A DNA stretch of 7,965 nt, taken from contig JAQTUF010000001.1 in NCBI GenBank assembly GCA_028710865.1, positions 30,344 through 38,308 on the forward strand, in the 5' to 3' direction. The DNA is from Candidatus Shapirobacteria bacterium. GTDB taxonomy: Bacteria > Patescibacteria > Microgenomatia > UBA12405. Both the position numbers and the translations under genes were made by a program. The first letter of the stretch is position 1, and each line of letters begins with the position of its first letter. Positions 6,542-7,965 of the stretch are shown in pieces. The notes under the pieces were generated by a model. The model made no database searches and was not told the DNA's origin. It saw nothing but the letters and a program-made list of their open reading frames with translations.

Positions 6542-6967
6542 ATGGCAAAATCTAGTAAATTTTTTTTAGCAACAATGATTGGTGCAGTCGCCGGAGCGAT
6601 TGGTGGATTACTTTTGGCTCCTCAATCTGGTAAGGAAACTCGCGAAGATTTAAAAAAAATGGCATTAAAATTAAGTAAAGAGGTAGGCGATACAGTTAAA
6701 GATACAAAAGAAAAAGTAGAGGAAATATTTGGAAAGGCAACTGACAAAACAATTGCCAAATATAAAGAAATAAAGTCAACAGTAGTTAATAAGGTGGCTG
6801 AGGTAAAAAGTGCTGGTAAAGAAATTGATAAGGAAAAATATATAAAAATTGTGGAAGGTGTGGTTGAAGAATTTAAAGATGATTTTACTGAAACTAAAGA
6901 TGGTGCTATTAAAATGATAACTTTAATGAAAAAGGATTGGGAAAAAATAAAGAAAGCTTTAGTCTAG
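6542..6967 (+). CDS. YtxH-like small membrane-anchored protein
   Basis: A 141-aa protein of the YtxH-like (general-stress-associated, glycine-zipper) type. Residues 7-25 form one hydrophobic, glycine-rich membrane segment (FFLATMIGAVAGAIGGLLL), followed by the family signature APQSGKETRE (26-35). The rest (about 36-141) is a long, lysine- and glutamate-rich amphipathic helix without cysteines, likely on the cytoplasmic side and possibly coiled-coil. In Firmicutes relatives are stress-induced, but the molecular role is not established, so only the family assignment is made here. It has its own strong-looking promoter and is probably a single-gene transcript. Its last 9 bp overlap the 3' end of obg on the other strand. 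It ends on TAG. Confidence 0.8.
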   Translation: MAKSSKFFLATMIGAVAGAIGGLLLAPQSGKETREDLKKMALKLSKEVGDTVKDTKEKVEEIFGKATDKTIAKYKEIKSTVVNKVAEVKSAGKEIDKEKYIKIVEGVVEEFKDDFTETKDGAIKMITLMKKDWEKIKKALV

Positions 6968-7909
6968 GGAATTAGTTATCAAATCATTTAGTTTTTTGAT
7001 ACTCTCAGAGTCGATTATTGAGGTAACGATTTTGGCGTGAATTGATTTTTTAATTTTGGCAATTTGAGTGGAGTTTAAAATATCTGATTTGGTTAATACA
7101 ATAATTTCTGGTTTTTTGGCTAATATAGAACTATAGTTGTCTAATTCTTGACGAATAGATTGATAATCTTTAAGTGGGTCATTACTTTCTGCAGAAATAC
7201 AATGAATTAAAAGATTGGTTCTCTCAATGTGTTTTAAAAATTTGAAACCTAAACCCTTTCCTTCAGCGGCACCATCGATAAGTCCTGGAATATCGGCAAT
7301 AATTATTCCGCTTTTGGCAACACCAAGATTTGGTTCAAGAGTAGTGAAAGCATAATTGGCCACTTTGGCATTAGCAGAAGTAAGTTCATTTAAAAGACTG
7401 GTTTTACCGGCATTAGGTAAACCAATAAGACCAACTTGAGCAATAAGTTTTAATTGAAGAAAAAGTTTTTTAGGTTGGATTTTAATACCTGGTTCATATT
7501 CTTGAGGAGTCTGATTAGTAGACGACTTAAAACAAAAATTACCTCGGCCACCTTTTCCCCCACCAGCCATCATAATTTTTTGACCAACATGAGTTAATTC
7601 AACAGAGGTACCATTGTCATAATTAGCAACTGTACCAACAGGAACTTGAATAATTAAATCATCACCATTTTTACCAGTACGATTGTTGATACCACCACGA
7701 TCACCGTTTTGAGCGGCATAGACCTTGGCATGACGAAATTGATCTAATTTACTAATATCAGAGACAGCTTCAAAATAAACATTGCCACCTGATCCACCAA
7801 TACCACCGTCAGGGCCACCCTTGGGTCGCCAGGCATCGGCATAGAAGTGAACTGCACCTCTACCACCATCACCACCTTTAATAGTAATATGGACTTCGTC
7901 AATAAGCAT
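6959..7909 (-). CDS. obg: GTPase Obg/CgtA, 50S ribosome maturation and stress GTPase, without C-terminal extension
   Basis: Binds the large ribosomal subunit late in assembly and responds to the GTP/ppGpp state. The N-terminal Obg fold (about 2-155) carries the glycine-rich repeats GGDGGRG (12-18), GGPDGGIGGSGG (31-42) and GGGKGGRGN (116-124). The GTPase domain follows, with G1 GLPNAGKTS (163-171), switch I FTTLEPN (188-194), G3 DIPGL (206-210), the family block EGKGLGFKFLKHIERT (216-231), G4 TKSD (273-276) and a weak G5 near TSI (296-298). At 316 aa the protein stops at the end of the G domain; it lacks the OCT domain of Bacillus-type Obg and the acidic tail of E. coli ObgE. The ATG lies 8 bp after the rlmN stop without a Shine-Dalgarno, but with TATAAT 7 nt upstream. 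Its 3' end overlaps the ytxH-like gene by 9 bp. Confidence 0.96.
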   Translation of the reverse strand: MLIDEVHITIKGGDGGRGAVHFYADAWRPKGGPDGGIGGSGGNVYFEAVSDISKLDQFRHAKVYAAQNGDRGGINNRTGKNGDDLIIQVPVGTVANYDNGTSVELTHVGQKIMMAGGGKGGRGNFCFKSSTNQTPQEYEPGIKIQPKKLFLQLKLIAQVGLIGLPNAGKTSLLNELTSANAKVANYAFTTLEPNLGVAKSGIIIADIPGLIDGAAEGKGLGFKFLKHIERTNLLIHCISAESNDPLKDYQSIRQELDNYSSILAKKPEIIVLTKSDILNSTQIAKIKKSIHAKIVTSIIDSESIKKLNDLITNSLD

Positions 7910-7916
7910 AAAAAGT

Positions 7917-7945
7917 ATTATAGCTTATCGGTAGCTAATTGGCCA
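7917..7945 (-). promoter_or_regulatory. Predicted obg promoter within the rlmN 3' end
   Basis: On the minus strand a perfect TATAAT (7922-7917) overlaps the rlmN stop codon and ends 7 nt before the obg ATG. A weaker -35, TGGCCA (7945-7940; 4 of 6 matches to TTGACA), lies exactly 17 bp upstream. Initiation would produce a leaderless obg mRNA. Read-through from rlmN is also possible. Confidence 0.5.
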
Positions 7946-7965
7946 CAGGCGGCGGAAAAGTTTTG
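7918..7965 (-). CDS. rlmN: 23S rRNA/tRNA adenine-C2 methyltransferase RlmN, last 16 codons only
   Basis: Only the C-terminal 15 residues and the TAA stop are in the window, reading QNFSAACGQLATDKL. The block AACGQLA is the signature RlmN C-terminus; its cysteine corresponds to the one methylated during catalysis in E. coli RlmN (Cys355). In this radical-SAM family the full enzyme methylates A2503 of 23S rRNA and, in some bacteria, A37 of tRNAs. Here the protein ends only 10 residues after the motif's cysteine, against 29 in E. coli, so its C-terminal tail is short. Obg starts 8 bp downstream on the same strand. The related Cfr shares part of this region, but the AACGQLA block and the housekeeping context favour RlmN. 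Confidence 0.75.
   Translation of the reverse strand, partial: QNFSAACGQLATDKL

Noticed and set aside
1..7965. CRISPR arrays, insertion sequences, tRNA/rRNA genes, toxin-antitoxin or defence genes
   Set aside because: Looked for and not seen. Every stretch over about 120 bp is covered by an identified coding region, and no spaced direct repeats or terminal inverted repeats were found.

Overview
This is an AT-rich window (by eye about one third G+C) of densely packed bacterial housekeeping genes. Lean gene lengths, almost no intergenic space, near absence of Shine-Dalgarno sequences, a two-domain Obg and the style of the ArgRS, Era and Obg proteins suggest a Candidate Phyla Radiation (Patescibacteria) genome, possibly Microgenomates. 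The lineage is an inference from protein style; no marker gene here proves it. TAA, TAG and TGA all terminate genes, and argS ends on TGA exactly where the family's C-terminus is expected. The ordinary bacterial code therefore applies, and the UGA=Gly lineages (Gracilibacteria, Absconditabacteria) are unlikely.

Layout. Positions 1-1302 (+) hold the 3' three quarters of argS, cut by the window edge just after the HIGH-type motif. An unrecognised 176-aa soluble protein follows 14 bp later (1317-1847, +). It converges with a gap of only 3 bp on lon (1851-4226, -), a full-length ATP-dependent protease. A 119-bp divergent control region (4227-4345) separates lon from era (4346-5257, +). An alkaline-phosphatase-superfamily hydrolase starts 7 bp after era (5265-6476, +). 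After a 65-bp promoter-bearing gap comes a YtxH-like small membrane protein (6542-6967, +), whose 3' end overlaps by 9 bp the convergent obg (6959-7909, -). Upstream of obg, the last 16 codons of rlmN are visible at the window edge (7918-7965, -).

How it fits together. Most genes serve translation: arginyl-tRNA charging (ArgS), small-subunit maturation (Era), large-subunit maturation (Obg) and 23S rRNA/tRNA A2 methylation (RlmN). Lon provides protein quality control. No accessory, mobile or defence module is visible. The most informative material is regulatory. A CIRCE-like operator for the heat-shock repressor HrcA lies over the lon promoter, a few bases before the ATG. Several genes (the 176-aa protein, lon, era, obg) have a -10-like hexamer only 7-9 nt before the start codon, which predicts leaderless mRNAs. 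The lon and ytxH promoters share the same hexamers and spacing (TTGACA-N17-TAGACT).
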